The notes beneath the pieces are model-generated. The model made no database searches. It was given only the letters and a program-made list of their open reading frames with translations, and was not told the DNA's origin. A stretch of DNA of 64,000 bases from JAGLON01 sp041394985 (GTDB taxonomy: Bacteria > Zixibacteria > MSB-5A5 > GN15 > JAAZOE01). The stretch lies in NCBI GenBank assembly GCA_041394985.1, contig JAWLBI010000001.1, positions 3,782,001-3,846,000 on the forward strand. Direction: 5' to 3'. Positions 35,475-43,932 of this stretch are shown here, in pieces; position 1 is the stretch's first letter, and every line of letters starts with the position of its first letter. A program made the translations under genes and the position numbers.

Positions 35475-35699
35475 ATGACAAGTGATAGCAGGCAACTGAT
35501 GACAAATGGGAGATTGGCCCGGCTATTGGGTATCAATCCAAAAACCCTTAGGAAATGGGCAAAGCGAGGAATCATCCCTTCGTTTGTTCATCCGCTAAAT
35601 GGATATCGGTATTATTATAAGGCCGAAGTTCTGCAAGTGCTCAAGAGCCAGCCTGCAATATCCAAAAAGTCGATTGACCGCACTCGGCCAAAAAGGTAA
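35475..35699 (+). CDS. MerR-like helix-turn-helix excisionase
   Basis: This 74-residue protein consists of a winged helix of the MerR/excisionase type: MTNGRLARLLGINPKTLRKW, then a wing GIIPSFVHPLNGYRYYY. No effector domain follows. I chose the ATG at 35475, which has GTGAGGT upstream, over one at 35442. It lies between Rep and the serine recombinase (9 bases before the latter's ATG), the usual position of a recombination directionality factor. Confidence 0.75.
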   Translation: MTSDSRQLMTNGRLARLLGINPKTLRKWAKRGIIPSFVHPLNGYRYYYKAEVLQVLKSQPAISKKSIDRTRPKR

Positions 35700-35708
35700 A
35701 TTGTGTGT

Positions 35709-37163
35709 ATGATTCAAGCTGTAGCATATGCCAGGGTTTCGACTAAAGATCAGGAGCGAGAAGGATATTCTATCCCGGCGCAAGTTGAACTTCTACATCG
35801 ATACGCCAAGACACATAAATTCATGATCGTCCATGAATTTATCGAATCCGAATCCGCTGGAGATTCAGGCCGTAGGCAATTTGGCGAAATGGTGGAATTG
35901 CTTAAGCATGACAGTTCAATAAAAGCTATTCTTGTAGAAAAAACCGATAGGCTTTATCGAAATTTCAAAGACCAGGTTTTATTAAATGATCTCGGTATTG
36001 AGATTCATTTTGTCAAGGATGGCCGAATCATAGGCAAGAATTCCAAATCCTCAGATCGATTCGTTCATGATATCGAAGTTGCCCAAGCCCGTTTTTACCT
36101 AAACAATTTATCTGAGGAAGTTAAGAAAGGCCAAAGACAAAAGGCCAAGCAGGGCAAATATCCTGGCGGGATTGTACCCTTGGGCTATATGCGAAATCCC
36201 ATAGATAAATCGATTGAACTGGATCCTGTGCGAAGTCCGATCATCCGGCACCTTTTTGAGCTATATTCGCAAGGCCAATATTCCCTGACGGAAGTCCATG
36301 AAGTTGCCAAAAAGAATGGGCTCACATATCGAAAGACCGGCCGCCCCCTGGTTCGTTCAGCAATAGAGCGCATGCTTAAGACTTCCTTTTATTCGGGTAA
36401 ATTTAAATGGAAAGGTACACTCTACCACGGCGATCACCCAGCCATTGTTGATCCAGTGCTTTTTGAGAAGGTCCAGGATGCCTTTAAGGCACGGACTAAT
36501 TTCAAATCGGGTTCAAGGGGCTTTACCTTTAGCCGATTGGTCACATGCGGCGAGTGCGGCCATATGATCACTGCCGAATTGAAAAAGGGTCGCTATGTTT
36601 ATTACCACTGCACTGGCTATGGGAATAAGCACAAGCCAATCTATATCCCAGAATCAAAAATGGATGCACAGTTTGCGAAAATCGTAGGCGAGGCAACCAT
36701 CCCATTTGAGTTCTATGAATTTCTAAAGGTTTCGCTGGAAAGCGAGCTGGAAAGTCAAAAACTCCACATTGCGCGAGAGCGCGATAGACTTGAGACGGCA
36801 AGGGATAAATTGCAAGTGGATATGAAAAAGGCCTTTCAGGCGCATTTGGACGGCCTTATAGGCGATGATTTCTACAAAGAGGTACATAATGACTATCAAA
36901 ATCAATTGGATGCGATAAGCTATAGGCTGGCCAATTTGCGGGAGTTAATTACAGAGAAATTCGATGATGCCCTAAAATCTATAGAACTCAGCCATCGGGC
37001 TGAATCACTTTATGTTAGGGCGAAATCAAATCAAAAGCGGGAACTTCTACTATCGGTACTATCGAGCTGTCAAATGAAAAACGGAACTCTTTATCCTACA
37101 TACAATAATCTTATTGGAATATTGGTCGAAGGCAAGCAAACTGGTTTATGGCGGAGGAGGTAG
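35709..37163 (+). CDS. Large serine recombinase (integrase)
   Basis: The 484-residue protein has the resolvase catalytic domain (AYARVSTKDQ with nucleophile S11, then the conserved DRLYRNF region), the recombinase domain, a zinc ribbon (VTCGECGHM with a downstream Cys) and a long coiled coil (about residues 340-420). This is the architecture of phage/ICE large serine integrases. The start is ATG 35709; a GTG 6 bases upstream is possible. The last codons (Leu-Trp-Arg-Arg-Arg) and the TAG stop overlap the 3' end of the tRNA-Ser gene on the opposite strand, so part of the reading frame is supplied by the attachment site. Confidence 0.92.
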   Translation: MIQAVAYARVSTKDQEREGYSIPAQVELLHRYAKTHKFMIVHEFIESESAGDSGRRQFGEMVELLKHDSSIKAILVEKTDRLYRNFKDQVLLNDLGIEIHFVKDGRIIGKNSKSSDRFVHDIEVAQARFYLNNLSEEVKKGQRQKAKQGKYPGGIVPLGYMRNPIDKSIELDPVRSPIIRHLFELYSQGQYSLTEVHEVAKKNGLTYRKTGRPLVRSAIERMLKTSFYSGKFKWKGTLYHGDHPAIVDPVLFEKVQDAFKARTNFKSGSRGFTFSRLVTCGECGHMITAELKKGRYVYYHCTGYGNKHKPIYIPESKMDAQFAKIVGEATIPFEFYEFLKVSLESELESQKLHIARERDRLETARDKLQVDMKKAFQAHLDGLIGDDFYKEVHNDYQNQLDAISYRLANLRELITEKFDDALKSIELSHRAESLYVRAKSNQKRELLLSVLSSCQMKNGTLYPTYNNLIGILVEGKQTGLWRRR

Positions 37164-37236
37164 GATTCGAACCCACGGTACCTTGCGGTACAACGGTTTT
37201 CAAGACCGCCGCTTTCGACCACTCAGCCACTCCTCC
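37149..37236 (-). tRNA. tRNA-Ser(UGA)
   Basis: The 88-base cloverleaf on the minus strand has acceptor stem GGAGGAG / CTCCTCC, discriminator G and encoded CCA. The anticodon loop is CTTGAAA with anticodon UGA, the long class II variable arm has stem GTACC / GGTAC with loop GCAA, and the T arm reads GTGGG-TTCGAAT-CCTAC. It is intact and serves as integration target: the serine recombinase gene runs into its 3' end from the opposite strand. Confidence 0.97.
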
Positions 37237-38078
37237 GTGTCGCCAATAATCGTAAAATCAGCCGGGCAAGTCAAGCCTATTTTCGAATCGGCATTTTTCC
37301 CTGAATGGTTGACATTGATTCGAGAAACTCCCCAATGTCGCTATGAAGTAAAACTGTAATAATCACCAGTCATTGCAAGAAGCGCGCCTGCCTAGGCCGC
37401 GGACGTATCAATCCGCTCTTGCCAGTATTGCACATGAGGATGAATGAGGCCGTTCAACCACCCCCCAACCCCCTCCTTGGAAAGGAGGGGGAGCCGCATC
37501 GATTTCATATATGGCATGATTCACCGATTGACGGATGTCCCCGTATGCCAACTCCTCTGGTAGCCGACCCAATTTGGTTTGCCGAAAGCATATTATGGTG
37601 ATGGTCACTACCGACCCATCTTATGTCGTCGCTTTCTCAGGATGAAAGTATATTCTCGTACCGAAATATGTAATGCGGGAACCCACCCTTTTTTGCAGGG
37701 CCAAAAAAGGGATGGGCCACCCGTCAATTGGTTTGCCGAAAGCATATGATGGCACTGGTCATTGCCGATCCTTCTTGGGGCGTCGCATTTTCCAGGTATA
37801 AGTATGTTCTCGAAACATAATTTGTACAGAATTTTTGTAAGAATTCGGTTCAACCGGCAACTAGGTAATAGAGCATGGCATTTGAGGTCCGACTACGCTT
37901 CGAGTGCATGCGCTTTGGGAGTAACTAACCACGTTTCCAATCTTATCCGGTGATGCCCTATGAACCGGATATTTGACAGGTTACCGGCATAGATGTCGCG
38001 CCTGCGCATCCCTTGCCGTATCGTTCAAAGGAATCCCGCCCCCCTATCGTTCCTTTGAATATGCCGGAAACCGTAAAT
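37237..38078. other. Long intergenic region with repeats right of tRNA-Ser
   Basis: About 840 bases without a credible gene. It contains an interspersed-type palindrome at 37469-37491 (CCCCCTCCTT / AAGGAGGGGG), a ~100-base imperfect direct repeat (37572-37671 and 37726-37826), and between the copies a hairpin around 37688-37711 (CCCTTTTTTG / CCAAAAAAGGG). It is probably ancestral chromosome flank with degenerate mobile or non-coding elements. Confidence 0.55.
37572..37826. repeat. Imperfect ~100-bp direct repeat, two copies
   Basis: The copies at 37572-37671 and 37726-37826 share the exact 20-mer TTGGTTTGCCGAAAGCATAT, then align with scattered changes (GGTCACTACCGACCCATCTT versus GGTCATTGCCGATCCTTCTT; AAGTATATTCTCG versus AAGTATGTTCTCG). 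Neither copy codes for a protein. Small non-autonomous elements or duplicated small-RNA genes are possible. Confidence 0.65.
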
Positions 38079-38116
38079 AAGGGCTCCTCCCCTAATGAGG
38101 AGCCCTTAAATTTTTT
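38079..38116. terminator. Strong hairpin terminator
   Basis: An 11-bp perfect stem (AAGGGCTCCTC with GAGGAGCCCTT, 7-base loop) is followed on the plus strand by AAATTTTTT. It lies 29 bases downstream of the minus-strand AI-2E transporter stop, where it can serve as that gene's terminator despite a weaker T run in that direction. Confidence 0.7.
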
Positions 38117-38144
38117 GGGTACGAAACCGGATAAATAGGCAGAA

Positions 38145-39173
38145 CTAATTACCCGAGATGCGCCCGGCCATCAGTTCGGCGAAAAAGCGCGAGGATTCGA
38201 AACGCTGGCAGAGAATCTTTATCACAGCTGTGATCGGCGTCGCCAGAAACATGCCGACGATGCCCCAGATCATGCCGAAGAAAATCAAGGCAATGAGAAT
38301 CGTAACGGGATGGAGATCGAGCGAATCCCCCATGATTTTCGGCTGGACGATATTGCCCATCGTGAATTGAACGCCGAGCGGAATGAGCAGCACCAGCAGT
38401 TTTGCGATAAATGACAGTTCCGGATTCAGAAGTGCGACCGGCAGCGGCAACAGGGTCGCGATGACCGAGCCGATGTTGGGAATGAAATTGAGCAGAAAGG
38501 CCAGCAGGCCGAAAATCCATGCGAATTCGACGCCCAGAATCCAGAGGGCCAGCCCGACACAAAAACCAGTCACGCCGGAAATCAGGACCATCGCAAGAAT
38601 GTATTTTTTAATGCGGCGGTCGATTTCCGCCCAAATGCTGTTGGGATTGGCCGAACCGCTCCCCTGCCCGAGGATTAGAAACAGCATGAAGATAACGACC
38701 AGCATCCCATTGGATACAAGATTCATGATGCCGCCAAGTGTTTTGGAAATCATGCCGGTGACAGTATCGGGAGGAATCAAACCGATAACGGAATTTGTCA
38801 AATCATTCGGATCGATGCCGAAGCTTTCGACCGGCAGGATATCGATAGCTTTCTCAATAAGCCCGGTTATCTGCTGCTGATAGACATCGGAGCGTTCGGA
38901 GATTTCGCCGGCCGATGATGAAAACATCATCCCGATGAGGGTCAAGAGCCCGATGCCGATTAACAGGGTCGTGATAATCGCCAGCCAGCGGGGGAATCTG
39001 GCATATTTGACCTGTAGATCAATGATCGGCGTGAGGCAGAGGGTGAAGAAAACGGCGAGGACGAACGGGACGATGACCGGCTTGAGCCAGTATAAAGCTG
39101 CACCGGTAGCGACGACGGCGAGTATGATTAGACAGACCGTTTGAGTTTTTTGCTGGATCGAATGATCATTCAT
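38145..39173 (-). CDS. AI-2E family transporter (PerM-like)
   Basis: The 342-residue integral membrane protein has the AI-2E/PerM pattern: two N-terminal helices (VCLIILAVVATGAALYWL, VIVPFVLAVFFTLCL), a third, an extracytoplasmic-size loop (about 85-150), then further helices with the family signature LLNFIPNIGSVIATLLPLP and HPVTILIALIFFGMIWGIVG. Members export autoinducer-2 or other small solutes, or act as ion antiporters; substrate prediction is unreliable. It is preceded on the same strand by the beta-helix lipoprotein gene, separated by two palindromic repeats, so co-transcription is possible but attenuated. Confidence 0.88.
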   Translation of the reverse strand: MNDHSIQQKTQTVCLIILAVVATGAALYWLKPVIVPFVLAVFFTLCLTPIIDLQVKYARFPRWLAIITTLLIGIGLLTLIGMMFSSSAGEISERSDVYQQQITGLIEKAIDILPVESFGIDPNDLTNSVIGLIPPDTVTGMISKTLGGIMNLVSNGMLVVIFMLFLILGQGSGSANPNSIWAEIDRRIKKYILAMVLISGVTGFCVGLALWILGVEFAWIFGLLAFLLNFIPNIGSVIATLLPLPVALLNPELSFIAKLLVLLIPLGVQFTMGNIVQPKIMGDSLDLHPVTILIALIFFGMIWGIVGMFLATPITAVIKILCQRFESSRFFAELMAGRISGN

Positions 39174-39190
39174 GGTATCCTCGCGGATTT

Positions 39191-39273
39191 GGCAGGTCCC
39201 TTTAGGGGACCTGCCCTACAGTTCTTTCTCATTCCGGATGGCAGGTCCCTTTAGGGGACCTGCCCTACAGTTC
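39191..39273. repeat. Two direct copies of a palindromic 34-mer
   Basis: The sequence beginning GGCAGGTCCCTTTAGGGGAC and ending CTGCCCTACAGTTC occurs at 39191-39224 and 39240-39273, identical over 34 bases. Each copy folds as a hairpin (GGCAGGTCCC / GGGACCTGCC). The pair lies between the stop of the beta-helix gene and the AI-2E start on the minus strand. It is REP-like and could attenuate transcription. Confidence 0.75.
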
Positions 39274-39274
39274 G

Positions 39275-40540
39275 TTATTTCAATGCGGACGTGCCGCCAT
39301 ACATGCCGAGATCCGACGGCGAGCCGTCGGTATCGGTTATTTCGCCGAATCCGGCATCGATGGCCGGGGAATTCGGCTGTAAATGGAAATCGTTTTCGCC
39401 GACAAAGAGCGGATCGGCCGAGATGTTGCCATTTTTACCGGTCTGATCTTTAATGTCTTTGTAGTTACCGGCAGTGTTATTCCACACGAGATTATTGTAG
39501 AATTCCCACTTGTCGGTACTGCCGTAATTCCAGACGCCGACGCAGGGGCAGACCCATTCATCGCGCCAGCCATTATTCACGATAATGTTATTGACGAAGC
39601 GGCCTCGGCACTCCTGCGACCACGGTGCGACGCCGCAGTTGCCGTTGTGATAGACGACATTGTTGGCGGCCTCGAGGTACGATTGCCCCGTGCCGATGAT
39701 TCCCCAGCCGAGGTTCTCGTGTACAAGATTATTGTGTGCGATGACGACCGAAGTGCCGAAAGCGCCGATGCCCTTCCAGTATTCGGAGATATCATTGCGG
39801 CGTGCGACACAATAGGCGTCCCAGGTGACGCCAATTCCGGCGCCTCGCCCCTTGCGGATTTCGCAATCGCTGATGATGGCCGCGGCGCCTTTGTACAGGG
39901 CAATGCCGTCCCAACCATTGTTAACGATGGCGCTATGGCTGATATCAATTTCAGCCCCTTCCCTGCCGAACAGCCCGCCGATACCGACGACGACGCTGTC
40001 TTTGCGGTCGGTGTTATCGGAGAGCGAGCAATTTCGCACTGTCAGATTCGTCCCGCGAACGACAACGGCGGCATCGGTAGCAGCGCCGTCGAGGTCGCGA
40101 ATGCCTCCGGTGACTTTCAGATGAAGCAGGTTGCTGTGTCCGGCGTTTTCGAAGTAAACGCCATAGCCTGCGCCGGTAACGAGAATCGTCGAGTCGCGGT
40201 GTTTGCCAATGATGGTGACGGACTTGTTCAGAATGCGAAAACCGGTCGAGGCGGTGACATCGGTGCGCGCCTCGAGACAATTACCGCAGAGATGCTCGAT
40301 AAATTCCGAAGGAATTGCGATATAGACACCGGTTTGTAGATACAGTGTATCGCCGTCGGCGCAGTTTTCGATTGCCTGCTGGAGTGAAGAGACTGTCGGA
40401 ATCGATACGGACTCGGGATTGTACTCGGCCAGTGTCATATCCGGAGGGATGATACCGGCAGAGCGATTCGAGAGCGTTTCGCAGGCATTAAGTGAGAGAA
40501 AAACCGCGCACAGCGCCAGAAGGATAAGGTATTTTCTCAT
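39275..40540 (-). CDS. Right-handed parallel beta-helix lipoprotein
   Basis: The 421-residue protein has a lipoprotein signal (YLILLALCAVFLSLNAC, lipobox LNAC). It then has successive ~22-residue turns of a right-handed parallel beta-helix of the NosD/pectate-lyase type (SHSAIVNNGWDGIALYKGAA, NNLVHENLGWGIIGTG, NNVVYHNGNCGVAP), and a late FVGENDFHLQPNSPAIDAG motif common in choice-of-anchor polysaccharide-related proteins. No catalytic residues can be assigned. I chose the ATG at 40540; upstream ATGs at 40549 and 40579 lengthen the signal without benefit, and the longest would overlap the MFS gene. Confidence 0.85.
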   Translation of the reverse strand: MRKYLILLALCAVFLSLNACETLSNRSAGIIPPDMTLAEYNPESVSIPTVSSLQQAIENCADGDTLYLQTGVYIAIPSEFIEHLCGNCLEARTDVTASTGFRILNKSVTIIGKHRDSTILVTGAGYGVYFENAGHSNLLHLKVTGGIRDLDGAATDAAVVVRGTNLTVRNCSLSDNTDRKDSVVVGIGGLFGREGAEIDISHSAIVNNGWDGIALYKGAAAIISDCEIRKGRGAGIGVTWDAYCVARRNDISEYWKGIGAFGTSVVIAHNNLVHENLGWGIIGTGQSYLEAANNVVYHNGNCGVAPWSQECRGRFVNNIIVNNGWRDEWVCPCVGVWNYGSTDKWEFYNNLVWNNTAGNYKDIKDQTGKNGNISADPLFVGENDFHLQPNSPAIDAGFGEITDTDGSPSDLGMYGGTSALK

Positions 40541-40575
40541 AGTATCCATAGTATATCGAATTGAGTTGTGCGAAA

Positions 40576-41769
40576 TCAACGATTTTTATCGCAGGCAAGG
40601 AAGCGGAAGGCGGCGGCCAGACCGAGGACGGTGATAGCGGCGCCGAGGAGTAAAAGCGCATTTTCGAAACCGGCTCGGTCGGCAAACATGCCGATGAACG
40701 GTGCGGTGATGATATACACGATGGAACTGCCGAATCCGGCTGCGGAGAGTACCGTGGCTCGCATATCCGAGGTGGCTTCGGTATTGATAACCTGGTTCAT
40801 TTGCGGCCGGAGGGCACCCCAGACGAATTGATAACCGAGCGGAATTATGGCGCCGATAATATCCTGTCGCCAACCCAGATAGAGAATCGCCCCGCCGGAG
40901 AGAATCGGCAAAAGCAGGAAAAACGTCTTGCGGCCCAACAATGATTCGGATTTTTCCGAGAAGTTAGACGCCATTGCCGCACCGATCAACCAGACGAAAT
41001 AGATCACACCGAACCAGGTTATAGGGATGTGGGCCGCTTGCAGATATGGCTGTGAGAATTTATGGCATACTAACAGGAGCCCATAGAGAATGGCTGAAAG
41101 GAATATAATACCTCGAATGCGGCAGTTGCCTCGAATCAGTGTCAGGGCATCAATGAATAACTGGCGATGGGTAATTCGTTTTTTTAATCGCGGGGGCTCC
41201 TCGCAAAATCCAATTATAAACAGCGCCATAAGCGAGGTAATGGCGGACAGGATGAATGGCATCTTCAGGCTCTGAGCCGCGATGAATCCGCCCAATAATC
41301 CGGCCGTTCCCCACCCGATGAGATTGTACATATAGGCACGGCCCTCGATTCGCTTGAACTCGTCGGCGCGACCGGCGGCGATGAGCGAATCGTAGATGAA
41401 AGCGGCGTCGGAGCCGGATGCGAACGCAAAAGCGATACCGAGACAGGCCATGCCGGGGACGAAGTAGTACACCGTATCGCCAAAGGCGATGAGGGCATAG
41501 CCGACCGATTGAATCAGTGCGGCGAGCATGAGTATCGGGCGGCGCCCCCAGCGGTCGGCGAGGACTCCGGACGGAAGTTCCATAAGCGTTTGCGAGCCGT
41601 TCAGAATGGCATAGAGGAGCAATATCGCGCCGTATGTGAGGCCGTGATCAAGAAAGAAAATGGCATAAATGGGGAGCCAAAAAGAGAGATTAATAAACAG
41701 GTGATAGGTGTAATATCCGTTGATGTTTTTTCCGGCCAGAAACGGCTTCTCATCGTCAGGCATCGTCAC
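40576..41769 (-). CDS. Major facilitator superfamily transporter
   Basis: The 397-residue protein has about 12 helices. The family signature between TM2 and TM3 is present (GVLADRWGRRPILML, matching G-x-x-x-D-R-x-G-R-R). The pattern resembles a drug/small-solute efflux MFS, substrate unknown. Its start overlaps the 3' end of the SprT-like gene by 14 bases (8 if the second Met is used), so the two are translationally coupled. Confidence 0.88.
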   Translation of the reverse strand: MTMPDDEKPFLAGKNINGYYTYHLFINLSFWLPIYAIFFLDHGLTYGAILLLYAILNGSQTLMELPSGVLADRWGRRPILMLAALIQSVGYALIAFGDTVYYFVPGMACLGIAFAFASGSDAAFIYDSLIAAGRADEFKRIEGRAYMYNLIGWGTAGLLGGFIAAQSLKMPFILSAITSLMALFIIGFCEEPPRLKKRITHRQLFIDALTLIRGNCRIRGIIFLSAILYGLLLVCHKFSQPYLQAAHIPITWFGVIYFVWLIGAAMASNFSEKSESLLGRKTFFLLLPILSGGAILYLGWRQDIIGAIIPLGYQFVWGALRPQMNQVINTEATSDMRATVLSAAGFGSSIVYIITAPFIGMFADRAGFENALLLLGAAITVLGLAAAFRFLACDKNR

Positions 41770-42307
41770 GATTCGCTGCCTTCTTCAGATTCTTTTTCAA
41801 TATTAGTTTGAATCGTTCATCATAGCCGTTTTTAGAGCATTTGCCACAAGAAGCGAGGCGCAGGCGTTTCTGTCGGGGATATTCCGTACGGCAGTTCGGA
41901 CACACGTAGAGATAGCGCGGGGGTTTGCGCAAATCAGGGTGATCATTGGCCCTGACTGAGGCTCCGATGCGCCGAGCCATCCGCTTGAAGGCGGCATCGT
42001 GCTTGAGGTGAATGATGTGAATCATCTCGTGCTTGAGCGTATCGTACACTTCATCGGGAAACAGCTTGTGATAGGGAATCGAGATGCGGATTTCTTTTTT
42101 ATTAGGATAATAACAACCTGCCGCCAGGAGTCGCCGGGAATATTTTATCTTCACCAGAGGAAGTTTGCCGCCGAAATAGTGCGCGTTGTAGATATCGAAC
42201 ATCTCCTCCAGATTGGCTATGGTAGGCAAATCAGGAGAGATCACCCCGCTGGAGGGCGGGGTGTCAAATAAATCGAGGTTGGTCGGCGAAATCGGCTTGT
42301 GCGGCAT
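41756..42307 (-). CDS. SprT-like zinc metalloprotease
   Basis: The 183-residue protein has the SprT/Spartan-type minigluzincin core with the HExxH motif in LKHEMIHIIHLKHDAAFKRM (H-E-M-I-H plus a third His) and a C-terminal zinc ribbon (CPNC ... CGKC). Eukaryotic Spartan digests DNA-protein crosslinks through this domain; bacterial function is not settled. It is the first gene of a likely pair with the MFS transporter. Confidence 0.9.
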   Translation of the reverse strand: MPHKPISPTNLDLFDTPPSSGVISPDLPTIANLEEMFDIYNAHYFGGKLPLVKIKYSRRLLAAGCYYPNKKEIRISIPYHKLFPDEVYDTLKHEMIHIIHLKHDAAFKRMARRIGASVRANDHPDLRKPPRYLYVCPNCRTEYPRQKRLRLASCGKCSKNGYDERFKLILKKNLKKAANRDDA

Positions 42308-42331
42308 AATATCGTACTCGATGAGCTCTTT

Positions 42332-42952
42332 CTATTCGGCCGATTTCATGGTGAGAGACTCGATCGTATTGCGGGCGGCCGGAAGGGTCAGAATAACCGA
42401 AAAGGCGCCTCGACTGTCCCCCTCGGCATATCCGGTGGCAACATCATCGGGATAAAGCTCGGCCAGTTTGGCCTTGAGGCCGTCCGAGAAATTCTGCGGG
42501 TCGCCGTGGCAATTCAGACAGAGTTTACCGGCTTTTATTTCCTTCATATAGCGAAAGGTTTGACCGCCGGCATTGTCCGATAATAATTCATGGTGTGCCT
42601 TCGGTTCGGCCGATTTCATGGATTCGAAAGTTTTGAGGACAATCGTTTCGAATTCATCCGGCACATAGCGGGCATTGCGCTGTCTGAGAGAAACACGGCG
42701 TATTTCGATACCGTCCAAGGCATTGTATGTACTCTCGATTTCCGCGGCTTTAGTATTGCAGACACCGATGGCGTTTTCCGGTCCGCCCTGCGACATGGCC
42801 GAGACCAGTTCGGCTTTGAGTTCGGACTGGAAATCGGCGATGATTTTCTCACACGCGGCGATGTCTTCATCGGTGGTTTTATTAACCGACGGCGATTCCG
42901 ACGAGCAGGCCGCCAGTAACAGAGCCGCCGATACAAGGAATATCCATTTCAT
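42332..42952 (-). CDS. Haem-binding lipoprotein, DUF3365 (Tll0287-like)
   Basis: The 206-residue protein starts with a lipoprotein signal (MKWIFLVSAALLLAACSSES, lipobox LAAC). The mature domain matches DUF3365/Tll0287-like sensors: a helix with charged repeats, RRVSLRQRNARYVPDEFE, and a single c-type haem attachment motif CLNCH in GKLCLNCHGDP. It is probably an outer- or inner-membrane-anchored redox or gas-sensing haem protein. The ATG at 42952 gives the standard signal; 42964 adds four residues. It lies 24 bases upstream of the SprT gene on the same strand, so may be co-transcribed. Confidence 0.85.
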   Translation of the reverse strand: MKWIFLVSAALLLAACSSESPSVNKTTDEDIAACEKIIADFQSELKAELVSAMSQGGPENAIGVCNTKAAEIESTYNALDGIEIRRVSLRQRNARYVPDEFETIVLKTFESMKSAEPKAHHELLSDNAGGQTFRYMKEIKAGKLCLNCHGDPQNFSDGLKAKLAELYPDDVATGYAEGDSRGAFSVILTLPAARNTIESLTMKSAE

Positions 42953-43092
42953 ATCTACCTCCAATTGAGTACAAAATGCCCTTGAACCGAGGAAAAATCA
43001 AGCACATTGTTGGCTCGGGGGCATCGGGAGGGAAGCCCAGAATCGGGGTAAACAGTATTTGAATTGCCGGTCGACCTTTCGTATATTCTCGC

Positions 43093-43812
43093 ATGGCTAT
43101 TTATTTTGTATCGGATGCGCATCTCGGCGCCGAAGACGACAAAAACGAACAGGTTAAGCTGGAAAAGCTGTTCGGATTCCTCAAACTGGTAGAGGCGGAC
43201 GGGCAGAAGTTGTATATCCTGGGAGATTTATTCGATTTCTGGTTCGAATACAAGCATGCCATTCCGAAACAGCATTTGAAGGCGGTATTCAAACTGGCCG
43301 CTCTGGCCGAGAGCGGGGTTGAAATTCATTATATCACGGGCAACCATGATTTCTGGCTGGGGGATTTTCTTCAGCGTGAAGTCGGGATTGCGATTCACCG
43401 GGATAAGCTGGAAATTACGGAAAACGGATTAAAGCTGTTTTTAATCCATGGCGACGGACTCTCCCCTGCCGACTGGAAGTACCGGGTTTTCGTGCGTGCG
43501 ACGCTTCGGAACAGGGTTGCTATCGCATTGTACCGGCTGTTGCCGCCGGACTGGGCAATTCCGTTCGCGAAGAAAATGTCGTCGTCGTCGCGCAATCACA
43601 CGTCGGGGCGCGAGGCTTCCTTCGTGAAGGATTATGAAGAGTATGCGAAGCGGAAACTGACCGAGGGATACGACGGTGTGTTGATCGGGCATGTGCATCA
43701 GCCGGCATATATCGAGTGTGACAAGGGTATTTATATTAATACAGGTGATTTTTATCATCATTTCTCGTATGCGAAATTAGAGGGAAAAACGCTCTCACTC
43801 GAGAAGTATTAG
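43093..43812 (+). CDS. lpxH: UDP-2,3-diacylglucosamine hydrolase (LpxH-type phosphoesterase)
   Basis: The 239-residue calcineurin-like phosphoesterase carries all metal motifs: SDAHLG, GDLFDFW, GNHDFW, HGDG and GHVHQP. The spacing and the GDLFDFWFEYK and ITGNHDFWLGDF segments match the LpxH form common in Bacteroidota and relatives. It cleaves the pyrophosphate of UDP-2,3-diacylglucosamine to lipid X, an early lipid A step at the inner membrane. This is direct evidence for an LPS outer membrane in the host. It is monocistronic and no ribosome site is evident. Confidence 0.85.
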   Translation: MAIYFVSDAHLGAEDDKNEQVKLEKLFGFLKLVEADGQKLYILGDLFDFWFEYKHAIPKQHLKAVFKLAALAESGVEIHYITGNHDFWLGDFLQREVGIAIHRDKLEITENGLKLFLIHGDGLSPADWKYRVFVRATLRNRVAIALYRLLPPDWAIPFAKKMSSSSRNHTSGREASFVKDYEEYAKRKLTEGYDGVLIGHVHQPAYIECDKGIYINTGDFYHHFSYAKLEGKTLSLEKY

Positions 43813-43932
43813 TTATTTTTTTTTATTAAATGTCGATATTTCCTACCAGGATGAGAAATATTAATTGAATCCCTTTTTTCTAAAGAATATAATTTGGATG
43901 TACAAAACCTGATAAATCCACTGGGAGGATTC

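Noticed and set aside
39383..40339. Plus-strand frame of 318 codons
   Set aside because: Antisense to the parallel beta-helix lipoprotein; Ala/Asp/Val-rich shadow without domain signatures.
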